Origin: Bog-159 sp049511415
Lineage (GTDB): Bacteria; Acidobacteriota; Terriglobia; Bryobacterales; Bryobacteraceae
Direction of reading: 5' to 3'
Assembly: GCA_049511415.1 (NCBI GenBank)
Contig: JBEKYC010000058.1
Span: 1 to 46,392, forward strand
DNA length: 46,392 bases
Shown: positions 24,031 to 32,262 of the stretch, in pieces
Position numbering within the stretch: position 1 is the first letter of the stretch
Layout of the letters: every line of letters starts with the position of its first letter
Program-made: the position numbers and the translations under genes
Notes under the pieces: generated by a model
Database searches by the model: none
Seen by the model: only the letters and a program-made list of their open reading frames with translations
Told to the model about the DNA's origin: nothing

Positions 24031-24467
24031 TGTGTCACCAGCCTCATTTGCACCACGCGGTTGAAGGTGTACTTGGCCGGCAGCGCGCCTGGAATAGGAA
24101 TCAACGACGGACTGGTATACGCCACGCTGACTTGCGAGGCCAGCGATCCATCCGTTCCCGTAACCTGAGTGGCCGTAACCACGACCGGGGAACTGGCGCA
24201 AGTTGTCACCGACGTCCCCACGTTGGGCAAAGCCTGCAATTCGGCCAGCGCTAAGGTGCACGCGGTGCTCGAATCGGCCGCCGTGGTGGTGGTTTGGGAA
24301 GTGTACATGGCGGCCACGCGGGCCGCGCTTTGCGTCGCGATCAGCGAATAATTGTAGAATCCTACGTCGAACGCGCCCACGAACAGGAATAACACCCAGG
24401 GCATCAACAGCGCTGCCTCCAGTGCTGCGTGGCCGCGTTCCGAGCGGGGGGGTGTGGTAGCCTTCAT
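24027..24467 (-). CDS. TadE-like pseudopilin protein 1
   Basis: This 146-residue protein opens MKATTPPRSERGHAALEAALLMPWVLFLFVGAFDVGFYNYSLIATQSAARVAAMY, the classical TadE arrangement (G-x-A-A-L-E-x-A-L-L-x-P then a membrane helix). The extracytoplasmic tail of about 95 residues is Thr/Ser/Ala-rich with two cysteines. It is the first gene of the run TadE-TadE-TadG. The promoter (24477-24506) places transcription about 3 nt before the ATG, and an imperfect dyad at 24510-24529 abuts the -35 box. Confidence 0.85.
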   Translation of the reverse strand: MKATTPPRSERGHAALEAALLMPWVLFLFVGAFDVGFYNYSLIATQSAARVAAMYTSQTTTTAADSSTACTLALAELQALPNVGTSVTTCASSPVVVTATQVTGTDGSLASQVSVAYTSPSLIPIPGALPAKYTFNRVVQMRLVTQ

Positions 24468-24476
24468 GTCTAGTTA

Positions 24477-24529
24477 AATATAATGACGACTTGGGTTGGA
24501 TCGCAATCCTACTTAGGTAAACCTGAGTA
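24477..24529 (-). promoter_or_regulatory. Promoter and candidate operator of the Tad operon
   Basis: On the minus strand TTGCGA (24506-24501) and TATATT (24482-24477) are 18 bp apart and lie just upstream of the TadE ATG at 24467. Directly upstream of the -35 box is an imperfect palindrome, TACTTAGG-TAAA-CCTGAGTA (24510-24529, 7 of 8 arm pairs). Its position suits an activator site (inference). Confidence 0.5.
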
Positions 24530-24577
24530 ATAGGAGGATCGTTAATCGAAGATTTTGCTGCTGACTTTGGTGAACTA

Positions 24578-25012
24578 CTACTGCTCCCAGGCGCGCTTGG
24601 GGACGCCGCTGTCCCGGTCCTTGACCCGGTCATATAAGTAGAAGGTCGAAACCGTGCCCAGCGACTCGTTGTAGAGGCTTTCCAGGCCCAAACTCTCTTT
24701 CAGGTCTTCTTCGAAATCGTGCAGGGCCTTTAGGTCCGCCGCCAGCGCCGGCCGGTTCTTTCCCGAGGGTGTGCGGAAGAATTTCTGGTACCCGCCATCC
24801 ACCAGCGACGCCACCTCGCTACCCACGAGCACCCCCGCCAATTCCGCCCGCCGGATCTGGCCGCCGCTTTCGCGCAACGCCACCGCACACTCGCCGCGCG
24901 TCACCAGCACCGTGCCGTCCGGCCGCGGCGTCACGCTGAATCCGGCTTGCTTGAGGTTATCCAGCCGCTCCTGAAACGTGGGCTCGATCTGGCGCTGCCT
25001 GCGGAAGAACAT
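24578..25012 (-). CDS. Conserved-looking hypothetical protein
   Basis: This 144-residue soluble protein has no signal peptide. It begins MFFRRQRQIEPTFQERLDNLKQAGFSV, followed by a small beta segment (DGTVLVTRGECAVAL). The C-terminal half is helical and rich in charged residues, including a KALHDFEEDLKESLGLESLY segment. Codon use and composition are those of a real gene. A perfect TATAAT (minus 25024-25019) lies 6 nt before the ATG, so transcription would start at the start codon itself. I do not recognise the family. It lies between the TonB receptor and the Tad cluster, all on the minus strand; a functional link is not shown. Confidence 0.7.
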   Translation of the reverse strand: MFFRRQRQIEPTFQERLDNLKQAGFSVTPRPDGTVLVTRGECAVALRESGGQIRRAELAGVLVGSEVASLVDGGYQKFFRTPSGKNRPALAADLKALHDFEEDLKESLGLESLYNESLGTVSTFYLYDRVKDRDSGVPKRAWEQ

Positions 25013-25018
25013 ATGGAT

Positions 25019-25024
25019 ATTATA
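25019..25024 (-). promoter_or_regulatory. -10 box of the 24578-25012 gene
   Basis: Perfect TATAAT on the minus strand, 6 nt from the ATG (TATAATATCCATATG). No clear -35 box. It predicts a leaderless mRNA. Confidence 0.5.
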
Positions 25025-25054
25025 CCGGCGGGCGCCGCTCTGGCGCGCGCCGCC

Positions 25055-27370
25055 TCAGTAATGGAATCTCCAGCAGAATTCGGCGTAGATCTGCCGCGGA
25101 TCGTTGAAGTGGAATCCGCCAAAGGTTAAGCTGTTGTCGAGCAGCACCCGCCGATTCGCCACATTCAGCGCACTCAATGAGATTTTGTATTTGTCTTTCT
25201 CCCCGAAGGATTTCCCCAGTGAAATGTCGACTGTGGTGTGCCCCGGCAGGTAGTCTCCCGGATATTGCGCGTCCGGCAACCCGTTCGTGAATCCCGAGCC
25301 GTAGTACACGTTCGTTGATGCGAATGCGTGCCATGGCAGACTGCTATTGACGCCTACGTTCAGCGTGTTTCGCTGATCGTGATCCACCGGCGAATAACCC
25401 GGCGGGATCGCCACCGGGCATGCGTCCGTCACCGGAACCGGGCAGACCACGCCTCCGGTGATCGGCGCTGTCGCCTGCGCGATCTGATTCGAGTAGGCCA
25501 AGTGCAACTGCGCGCGCCGAAAGAGGCGCGGGGAACGCAGCGTGGTTTCCCAACCTTGAATCAAGGCGGCCGTCCAGGTAATGGGCCAGAAGATGTTCGA
25601 CTCGCCGATATTGTTGTGGTCCAGCCAATTCTGCGCGCGGGTTTGAAAGGTGTCTTCCTCCAGCAACCAGCCGTGAAAAGGGATCGAGACGCCGAATTGG
25701 TATTCTTCGTCGCGTTCTCCTTTCAGGGGTGAGAATGTCAAAGTCTGGCTGGTAGCCAGATCCAGCAATGGGCCCGTCGCGGTCAACAGCGGGGGCGGCT
25801 GATAGAAGTGGCCGTAAAAACCATGAAAGACCCAGTTCAGATGCGGAACTCTGAGGGCCACGCCAAAACGCGGATCGGTCGCGTTCTGCGCCACTCCCGC
25901 CTCGGTTCCGGCTCCGGGAGTGGTGAAGTGCGATTCGCGTACGCCGGCGATCAACGTCAACCATGAAGTCACCTTAAACCGGTCGCTGACGAACTCTTCG
26001 GCCAGGCCGCCGGTCACCGCGGCCGTAGACGGCCCGTAGTTCTGGCAGCTCGTGGCGCAATCCGTAAAGACGTTATTAAAGAAGTTGCTCTGGCGCTGCG
26101 CGAATCCGTAGACTCCCACCTCCACATTGTTCTTCCCGACGCTGGCGTTCAACGTGGATTGCAAACCGGCATAATTGGCGGTCTGGTCCACGGTGGAGAT
26201 CACCGGCACATCGTCCGGCGAAGCGTTATAGCCGGCCTGGTTGTAATGATAGAAGGGTGAGACGGTCAAAAGCAGATTGGAATTGAATGTGTGGTCCCAG
26301 GAGAAAGTCACGTAACCATCCGGTTCGCGTTCGCTATCGTGCAGGCCGTAACTGGGATACACCTGATTTCCGGCAGAGTTGGGGTCAGGGTCGATCGGAA
26401 TCTGATAATAATCCCGGCGCAGCGAAGCGACCAGGCGGAATTGGTTGGATGAGCCGGAGTTGAAAATTAAAGATGCAAATCCGCCGTAGCCATTCTCGGC
26501 GTCGTGAACCACCTGGCCGATGGGCGGCTGCAGACCGTAGTCGCTGCGATTCCCGTTCAGGCTTACGTAATAAGCGAACGTCTTGGTATGGCCCTCGAAA
26601 TTGATTTGATCGTTGGTTTGGCTCCAGTTACCGAAAGAAGTAACTAACTCCGCCTGATTGTCACCCTCGAAGCCGGTGCGCGGCACGATATTGAAGACCC
26701 CGTAGGTGCGGTCGCCGTAACCCGCATCGTAGCTGCCTCGCTGCACCTCCATGTAATCAATGTCCTTCGGATCAATCTGCGGGCCCAGATTGGTGGCGAT
26801 GTTCGTGTTGGGTATGGGCACGCCGTCGATGAGCCAATCGACCTGATGGCCGCCGCGCATGTGCAGCATGTCGTGCGTCACGTAGGCGCCCGGAGTGTAG
26901 TCGGTGATCATCGCCATGCTGTTAGTGCGGTCGGCGCCGGGTGTCTCAGCTATGTCTTCGCGGTCGACCAGCGTAGTCGGAGTCACCGAGTCCATATTGA
27001 CCACTTCCGCCTTGCCCTCAACGACGGTCGTCTGACTCAAGGGCGCCACTGCGAGCTGAAAGTGCAGAACCGGCGACGACCGGGAATTCACCGTAATGTT
27101 CTCTTCCAAAGTCTCGAATTGAGACTGCGTGACTGTTATTCTGTAATCGCCCACCGGGACCGCGGCGAACGAAAACTCACCATTGTCGTCCGTTTGCGCG
27201 GTTTGGTTCCAATCCGAAGCCGCCGCTTGCAGCTTTGCCGTGGCGCCTGCCACCGGCCGATGCTGCGGATCGTGCACGATTCCTTGAATCTTTCCGAAAA
27301 TTGTCGCGTGAAGCGGAGATATAAGAAAACTACAAGTCACCAGACACAAATACAGTACGGACTTACCCAT
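25055..27370 (-). CDS. TonB-dependent outer-membrane receptor with carboxypeptidase-regulatory N-domain
   Basis: This 771-residue protein has a Sec signal (MGKSVLYLCLVTCSFLISPLHA). A CarboxypepD_reg-like beta-sandwich spans about 28-110 (IQGIVHDPQHRPVAGATAKL, then GEFSFAAVPVGDYRITVTQ). The plug domain follows at about 135-235, with MLHMRGGHQVDWLIDGVPIP and the beta-barrel from about 240. The last residues, EFCWRFHY, are aromatic-rich as in BAM-inserted barrels, although the last residue is Tyr rather than Phe. The gene has a good Shine-Dalgarno (GGGAGGG) 2-4 nt before the ATG. It lies 71 bp after a small exported Cys/His-rich protein. That pairing suggests metal (perhaps copper) uptake (inference), though acidobacterial receptors of this class often import oligosaccharides or peptides. 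Confidence 0.88.
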   Translation of the reverse strand: MGKSVLYLCLVTCSFLISPLHATIFGKIQGIVHDPQHRPVAGATAKLQAAASDWNQTAQTDDNGEFSFAAVPVGDYRITVTQSQFETLEENITVNSRSSPVLHFQLAVAPLSQTTVVEGKAEVVNMDSVTPTTLVDREDIAETPGADRTNSMAMITDYTPGAYVTHDMLHMRGGHQVDWLIDGVPIPNTNIATNLGPQIDPKDIDYMEVQRGSYDAGYGDRTYGVFNIVPRTGFEGDNQAELVTSFGNWSQTNDQINFEGHTKTFAYYVSLNGNRSDYGLQPPIGQVVHDAENGYGGFASLIFNSGSSNQFRLVASLRRDYYQIPIDPDPNSAGNQVYPSYGLHDSEREPDGYVTFSWDHTFNSNLLLTVSPFYHYNQAGYNASPDDVPVISTVDQTANYAGLQSTLNASVGKNNVEVGVYGFAQRQSNFFNNVFTDCATSCQNYGPSTAAVTGGLAEEFVSDRFKVTSWLTLIAGVRESHFTTPGAGTEAGVAQNATDPRFGVALRVPHLNWVFHGFYGHFYQPPPLLTATGPLLDLATSQTLTFSPLKGERDEEYQFGVSIPFHGWLLEEDTFQTRAQNWLDHNNIGESNIFWPITWTAALIQGWETTLRSPRLFRRAQLHLAYSNQIAQATAPITGGVVCPVPVTDACPVAIPPGYSPVDHDQRNTLNVGVNSSLPWHAFASTNVYYGSGFTNGLPDAQYPGDYLPGHTTVDISLGKSFGEKDKYKISLSALNVANRRVLLDNSLTFGGFHFNDPRQIYAEFCWRFHY

Positions 27371-27441
27371 AACCCTCCCGTGAACCCCTAAGTATTCGCA
27401 TGGCGGCCCTTTATAGCCGCCGCGGATCGTAAGTTGGAATG

Positions 27442-27825
27442 TTAGGAAAGGAGAGAAGGAGGTCCGCGCTTCTGGTGCGAGCGGCTGGCGGAGATCCGGT
27501 AAGCCGTATCTGCCGGCGCTTGAACAGTCAGTTGGCTAAGCCCAACACTCACTGCCATCCGACAATCGAGCGTCGGTGCGGCGTCCGCGTGCGGCAGCAC
27601 CGCGCCGCCTTTGGGAAAGTAAGGACACTTCTCGGCGTGCGCGGTCAGGCCGGGTCCGGATGGCTGTGATGCTGCGTCCGCATCCATGTCCACCATGGCG
27701 CAGTGATGCTGTCCGCCGCGCCGGCAGCATGCGGGCAGATCCGAGTTCGCGTCCGCAATCAGCGCCGGCGCGATCAGCGAGAAGCTGAAGACCGACACCA
27801 ATAACGTTGCCAGCAAGCGCCGCAT
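27442..27825 (-). CDS. Small exported Cys/His-rich protein
   Basis: This 127-residue protein has a clear Sec signal (MRRLLATLLVSVFSFSLIAPALIADA). The mature part has clustered possible metal ligands: LPACCRRGGQHHCAM (three Cys, two His, one Met), then EKCPYFP and a further Cys (DCRMAV). This composition suggests binding of a soft metal such as copper in the periplasm (inference). It precedes the TonB receptor on the same strand with a 71-bp gap, so the pair may be an operon. The C-terminus (RSHQKRGPPSLLS) is basic. I know of similar small proteins next to receptors but cannot name a family with certainty. A TAGGAT box 6 nt before the ATG may be the -10. Confidence 0.65.
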   Translation of the reverse strand: MRRLLATLLVSVFSFSLIAPALIADANSDLPACCRRGGQHHCAMVDMDADAASQPSGPGLTAHAEKCPYFPKGGAVLPHADAAPTLDCRMAVSVGLSQLTVQAPADTAYRISASRSHQKRGPPSLLS

Positions 27826-27873
27826 CGCTCTATCCTACTCCGTCCGCCACTCGCCGCGCAAGAGTGATGTAGA

Positions 27874-29055
27874 ATGGCTCGCATGGCATCTCCCGTCGTC
27901 GACGCCGCTCCGGCAACTTACCCGCCTTTCGCCACCGAGCATGATTTGATCCGGCAGACAGTCAAACGATTCTGCCGCGAAGAGATCGCACCGTTTGCGC
28001 AGGAGTGGGACGAGGCCGGCATCTTTCCGCGCGAGATCTTCCGCAAGGCCGCCGATCTGGGATTGTTCGGCATCCGCATCCCCACCGAACTGGGCGGCAG
28101 CGGACTCGACTGGTGGGCCAGCGCCGCTGCGCTCGAATCCATCGCCTGGGGCGACAGTCCGGGCGTCGGCATGGGACTCATGGTGCAGGCCGAGCTAACC
28201 GTTCCCATCATAAATGAACTCGGAAACGCGGAGCAGAAAGACATCTTCATGCGCCCCGCCATCGAGGGCCAGTGGATCGGCGCGCTGGGTATCAGCGAGC
28301 CCGGCGGTGGCTCCGACGTGGCCGCCCTGCGCACTACGGCGCGCGCCGATGGCGGCGATCTCATTATTTCCGGACAGAAGCTTTGGATCACGAACGGCTC
28401 GCGCGCCGATTTCATCGTGCTGGCCGTGCGCACCGGGGATGCGGGACACCGCGGCGTTTCGCTGGTCCTGTTTCCCACCACGACCCCCGGCTTCTCGGTA
28501 GGTAAGAAGCTCAAGAAAGTCGGCAACTTATGTTCAGATACCGCCGAGTTATTCTTCGATGATTGCCGCATTCCCGCGCGCTATATCCTGGGCGAGAAAA
28601 ACCGCGGCTTTTATTACATCATGCATAACTTCCAGGGCGAGCGCCTGGCCTCTTCGATCATGATGGTCGCCTGCATGGCCCGCTGCCTCGACCTGGCCAT
28701 TCAATATGGCAAGGACCGCCACGCCTTCGGCAGTCCCGTGGGCAGTTACCAGGTGTGGCGGCACAAATTCGCCGAGCATCGCACCAACGTGGAAGCCGCG
28801 CGCTGGCTGGTCTATCGCGCGCTCGACCTGATCAATCGCGGCGAAAAGGCCGTGCGCGAGATCACCATGGCCAAGCTTTTTGCATCGGAGTTGGCGCAGC
28901 GCCTGAGCTACGATTGCATGCAGATTTTCGGCGGCTTCGGCTACACCACCGAATATCCCATCAGCCGCTATTGGCGCGATCTACGGCTCTACACCATCGG
29001 CGCTGGCACTTCCGAAATCATGAAAGAAATCATCGCCAAAGAAGACTCGCTGTAG
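27874..29055 (+). CDS. Acyl-CoA dehydrogenase
   Basis: This 393-residue FAD enzyme oxidises an acyl-CoA to the 2-enoyl-CoA and passes electrons to Etf. The helical N-domain (about 15-125), the beta-domain motif WIGALGISEPGGGSDVAAL (about 135-155) and the C-terminal helical domain with QIFGGFGYTTEYPISRYWRD are all present. At the position where medium-chain enzymes have the catalytic Glu, this one has IGAGTSEI. As in isovaleryl-CoA dehydrogenase, the base is more likely the Glu in NFQGERLAS (inference). The start is ATG 27874 or 27883, undecided because neither has a clear ribosome site. LysR and thioredoxin-like genes follow on the same strand. The Fe-S oxidoreductase at 44.6 kb may receive its electrons through Etf. 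Confidence 0.9.
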   Translation: MARMASPVVDAAPATYPPFATEHDLIRQTVKRFCREEIAPFAQEWDEAGIFPREIFRKAADLGLFGIRIPTELGGSGLDWWASAAALESIAWGDSPGVGMGLMVQAELTVPIINELGNAEQKDIFMRPAIEGQWIGALGISEPGGGSDVAALRTTARADGGDLIISGQKLWITNGSRADFIVLAVRTGDAGHRGVSLVLFPTTTPGFSVGKKLKKVGNLCSDTAELFFDDCRIPARYILGEKNRGFYYIMHNFQGERLASSIMMVACMARCLDLAIQYGKDRHAFGSPVGSYQVWRHKFAEHRTNVEAARWLVYRALDLINRGEKAVREITMAKLFASELAQRLSYDCMQIFGGFGYTTEYPISRYWRDLRLYTIGAGTSEIMKEIIAKEDSL

Positions 29056-29099
29056 GAAGGCGCGCCTCAGAATAAGTGGGGCTTATGTTACAATAACGT

Positions 29100-29996
29100 T
29101 TGCATCTCTCCGAAGCTAGGCTTTTCCGCGAAATCTCCCAGACCAAGAGCATCAGCCGGGCAGCCCAACATTGTGGCGTGAGCCAGTCCGCGGCCACCCA
29201 GCATGTTCAGGAAATGGAGCGCCGCCTCGGTCTGCCCCTGATCGACCGTAGCACCCGCCCCCTGGCGCTCACCGACGCCGGTAAAATCTACGCCGATTTC
29301 TGCCGTGACGTGCTGCGCCGCGAGGAGCAGTTCGTGATGGCGCTGGAGCGACTCAAAGGCAATGCCGAAGGCGCGGTGCGGGTGGCCTCCATTTACTCCG
29401 TCGGCCTCTCCGAGATGACCGGCCTGCGCGAGCAGTTCGAACGCCGCCATCCCCACGCGCAATTGCACGTCGACTACCTGCGCCCCGATAAGATCTACGA
29501 AGCCGTGCTGGCCGACCAGGCGGATCTGGGACTGGTGAGCTATCCGGTGGCCAAGCGCGAACTCGCCATCATCCCCTGGCGCAGGGACCGTATGGCGGTA
29601 GCCGTCGCTCCATCGCATGCCCTGGCCGGCAAGTCCATCCTCCAGCCGGCGGATCTGAACGGCCAGAATTTCATCGGCTTTGACGAGGACCTGCTGATTC
29701 GCCGCGAACTGGACCGTTTCTTCCGCGAGCACGGCGTGCAAGTCAATATGAGCATGCAGTTCGATAATATACAGACCATCAAAGAGGCCGTGGCCCTGGG
29801 TTCCGGAATCAGCATTCTACCCGAGCGCACCATGCAGTCGGAGATTGAGCAGGGGCGCCTGGTATCGGTGCCTTTGCATGCACCGGAGTTGTTGCGTCCG
29901 GTGGGCATCGTGCATCGCAAACGCAAACAGTTCAATCTGGCGGCGCAGGCCTTCCTGAAGTTGCTGCGCGAGCAGCCTGTGGCGCTGGCGTCATGA
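29100..29996 (+). CDS. LysR-family transcriptional regulator
   Basis: This 298-residue protein starts at TTG (29100), because an in-frame stop lies 6 nt upstream and no other start is possible. The N-terminal helix-turn-helix is typical (ISRAAQHCGVSQSAATQHVQEMERRLGLPLIDRS). The effector domain (about 90-290) includes VRVASIYSVGLSEM and GSGISILPERTM, resembling CysB/Cbl-like or HTH-only LysR regulators. It lies 44 bp after the acyl-CoA dehydrogenase and overlaps the thioredoxin-like gene by 4 bp (ATGA). The -10-like TACAAT at 29089-29094 is 5 nt before the TTG. Its targets are unknown; the adjacent dehydrogenase or thioredoxin-like gene are candidates. Confidence 0.87.
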   Translation: MHLSEARLFREISQTKSISRAAQHCGVSQSAATQHVQEMERRLGLPLIDRSTRPLALTDAGKIYADFCRDVLRREEQFVMALERLKGNAEGAVRVASIYSVGLSEMTGLREQFERRHPHAQLHVDYLRPDKIYEAVLADQADLGLVSYPVAKRELAIIPWRRDRMAVAVAPSHALAGKSILQPADLNGQNFIGFDEDLLIRRELDRFFREHGVQVNMSMQFDNIQTIKEAVALGSGISILPERTMQSEIEQGRLVSVPLHAPELLRPVGIVHRKRKQFNLAAQAFLKLLREQPVALAS

Positions 29997-30940
29997 AGCC
30001 GGCCTGCCTTTCTCTGCTGCTGGCCGGCGCGGCACTCGCCGCCGGTGTGGACATCGTGTCCGCCGTGCGCGACGCCTGCGAAGCCCGCAACTTCACCCAA
30101 GCCATCCGTGAAATCCAAAGCTTTCGTATGACCGCCGGCACGACACCGGATCTGGTGGAAGCGCTCTCCTGGTTAGCGCGCGGCGAGGGGGACGCCAAAC
30201 AATACGACGATGCCGAACGTTACGCCGCCGAGACCCGGCAGCTCGCGCTGGAAGCCTTGAAGCGCGGCGGCCCCGCGCCGCCCCAGATCGCTACGGCGCT
30301 CGGCGCATCCATTGAAGTGCACGCCCAGGTGCTCGCCGCCCGCGGTCAGCGTAGCGAGGCGATCGCTTTCCTGCATACCGAACTCGCCACCTGGGGCAAG
30401 ACGCCTCTGGCGGCCCGCATCCAGAAGAACATCAACTTGCTGACCATGGTCGGCAAACCCGCGCCCGCGCTCGATACCGCGCACTGGCTGGGCATGCGTC
30501 CGCCGTCGCTCGCGGCGCTCAAAGGCCACCCGGTATTGCTATTCTTCTGGGCGCATTGGTGCGGCGATTGTAAAGCGGAAGTCCCCGTCCTCGCGCGTCT
30601 GATGCAAACTTACGGACCCAAGGGATTGCTGCTGGTCGGCCCGACCCAGCTCTACGGCTATACAGCCGCCGGCGATGCCGCGCCCGAAGCTGAGACGCGC
30701 TACATCGAGCAGGTTCGCCAGCAGTTCTACGCGCCGCTCTCCGGCATGACCGTGCCGCTGAGCAGCGCGAATTTCGAGAGATACGGCTGCAGCACAACTC
30801 CGACCCTGGTCCTGCTGGATGGCAACGGCATTGTACGCCTGTATCATCCCGGCGCCATGACTTTCGAAGCCCTGTCGGAACAAATCCAACGGACCCTGAC
30901 TACTTCGCGAGCAGCTCCGCAATCTTCCTCGCATCATTAG
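29993..30940 (+). CDS. Exported thioredoxin-like (TlpA-type) protein
   Basis: This 315-residue protein has a Sec signal (MKPACLSLLLAGAALAAG). A helical, TPR-like region occupies about 25-150 (NFTQAIREIQSF, QYDDAERYAAETRQLALEALK). A redoxin domain follows at about 155-305, with LLFFWAHWCGDCKAEVPVLARL. Cys190 and Cys193 form the CxxC pair, and the cis-proline is in CSTTPTLVLLDGNG. It probably acts in the periplasm as a thiol-disulfide reductase. The start overlaps the LysR gene (ATGA). The 3' end overlaps the convergent threonine synthase gene by 41 bp, which is a long 3' overlap. Confidence 0.87.
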   Translation: MKPACLSLLLAGAALAAGVDIVSAVRDACEARNFTQAIREIQSFRMTAGTTPDLVEALSWLARGEGDAKQYDDAERYAAETRQLALEALKRGGPAPPQIATALGASIEVHAQVLAARGQRSEAIAFLHTELATWGKTPLAARIQKNINLLTMVGKPAPALDTAHWLGMRPPSLAALKGHPVLLFFWAHWCGDCKAEVPVLARLMQTYGPKGLLLVGPTQLYGYTAAGDAAPEAETRYIEQVRQQFYAPLSGMTVPLSSANFERYGCSTTPTLVLLDGNGIVRLYHPGAMTFEALSEQIQRTLTTSRAAPQSSSHH

Positions 30941-32204
30941 GCGCCACTACCGGCTGATTGCCGAACTGCGCATGAATGGCGCTGCCATCCGGCGCTTCCA
31001 ACTGCCCCGTGTGATACCGGTAAATGTAGTCCGGATCTTTCAGCAGATTGCCCGTGAGAACCGCGACGACGTCGGCGGAGCGCGCCATGGTCCCGGCAGC
31101 CGTCAGCTTGCGGATGCCAGCCAGCGTCGCGGCGGAAGCCGGTTCGCAGCCGATGCCGCAGCGCCCGATGATAGCCTTCGCGTCCGCGATCTCCTGCTCC
31201 GTCACCTGTTCCACCACGCCGCCGGAACACGTCACTTCGCGCAGCGCCTTGGGCCACGATACCGGATCGCCTATCTTGATCGCGGTCGCCAGCGTTTCGG
31301 GATGACTGACCGCGTGGAAACCGGCGCCCGGCTTCTGCATCAACTCATAGAACGGCGCGGAGCCGGCGGCTTGAATCACCGCCAGCCGCGGCGTACTGGT
31401 GATGAATCCCGCGGCGCGCAGTTCGCGCAATGCTTTCCCGAAAGCCGCGGTATTGCCCAGATTGCCGCCCGGCAGCACGATCCAGTCCGGCGGGTTCCAA
31501 TCGCGCTGATCCAGCATCTCGACAATGATAGTTTTCTGCCCTTCGATGCGGAATGGATTGATAGAATTCAGCAGATATATCCCCAGATCTTCCGCCAGCA
31601 CGCGCACCAGCGCCAGGATCTGATCGAAATTCGCCTCCACCTGCAAAGTCCGTGCGCCGTATTCGAGCGCCTGCGCCAGCTTGCCATAGGCGATGTTGCC
31701 GTGCGGGATAAACACGATCGGCTCCAGCCCCGCTGCGCTGGCGTACGCCGCCATGGACGCCGATGTGTTACCCGTTGACACGCAGGCCACCCGGCGCTTG
31801 CCCAGCCGGATCGCCTGCGCCACGCCGCAGGTCATGCCGTTGTCTTTGAACGAGCCGGTGGGATTGAAGCCCTGATGCTTGAACGTGATCGCGTCCAGGC
31901 CGCCATAACCCGCCGCGCCCGGCGCATCCAATAGCGGCGTGTTCCCCTCCCGCAGGCTCACAACCCGCTCGAAGCTGTTCAGGTACGCGATCATCTCGCG
32001 ATAGCGCCACACGCCGCTCTGATCGAGCGGCGCATTGGAAGTGCGCCGTTCGCGCCACAGGCGTTTCAATTCGTCAGGCGCTGCCGCCGTAGAGGGATAA
32101 GTGACTTCGAGCAGCCCCCCGCACCGCGGGCAATTATAGATCGTGTCAGTGATCGAAAAGCGCGCGCGGCAGCCCTCCTCAAAGCAGATCAGTTCAGCGG
32201 GCAT
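30900..32204 (-). CDS. thrC: Threonine synthase
   Basis: This 434-residue PLP enzyme converts O-phosphohomoserine to threonine in the cytoplasm. The PLP-binding lysine is K120 in NPTGSFKDNGM, and the phosphate-binding glycine loop is in VVLPGGNLGNTAAFGKAL (read as IVLPGGNLGNTAAF). The extended N-terminus has a Cys4 ribbon (C7, C12, C25, C28), as found in the archaeal/plant-like class. The mRNA appears leaderless or nearly so, since TATAAT at minus 32218-32213 lies 8 nt before the ATG. It is divergent from the alcohol dehydrogenase gene and its 3' end overlaps the thioredoxin-like gene. No other threonine-pathway gene is nearby. Confidence 0.93.
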   Translation of the reverse strand: MPAELICFEEGCRARFSITDTIYNCPRCGGLLEVTYPSTAAAPDELKRLWRERRTSNAPLDQSGVWRYREMIAYLNSFERVVSLREGNTPLLDAPGAAGYGGLDAITFKHQGFNPTGSFKDNGMTCGVAQAIRLGKRRVACVSTGNTSASMAAYASAAGLEPIVFIPHGNIAYGKLAQALEYGARTLQVEANFDQILALVRVLAEDLGIYLLNSINPFRIEGQKTIIVEMLDQRDWNPPDWIVLPGGNLGNTAAFGKALRELRAAGFITSTPRLAVIQAAGSAPFYELMQKPGAGFHAVSHPETLATAIKIGDPVSWPKALREVTCSGGVVEQVTEQEIADAKAIIGRCGIGCEPASAATLAGIRKLTAAGTMARSADVVAVLTGNLLKDPDYIYRYHTGQLEAPDGSAIHAQFGNQPVVAPNDARKIAELLAK

Positions 32205-32212
32205 GAGCTTTA

Positions 32213-32218
32213 ATTATA
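32213..32218 (-). promoter_or_regulatory. -10 box of thrC
   Basis: Perfect TATAAT on the minus strand (TATAATTAAAGCTCATG), 8 nt from the thrC start. No strong -35 box and no Shine-Dalgarno. It is paired divergently with the -10 at 32249-32254. Confidence 0.55.
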
Positions 32219-32248
32219 ACGGTGGGGCACGCGCGACCCGTCAGTGGT

Positions 32249-32254
32249 TATACT
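32249..32254 (+). promoter_or_regulatory. -10 box of the alcohol dehydrogenase gene
   Basis: TATACT on the plus strand, 8 nt before the ATG at 32263 (TATACTAAGCCTGCATG). No Shine-Dalgarno. It predicts a leaderless or near-leaderless transcript. The -35 region is weak. Confidence 0.5.
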
Positions 32255-32262
32255 AAGCCTGC

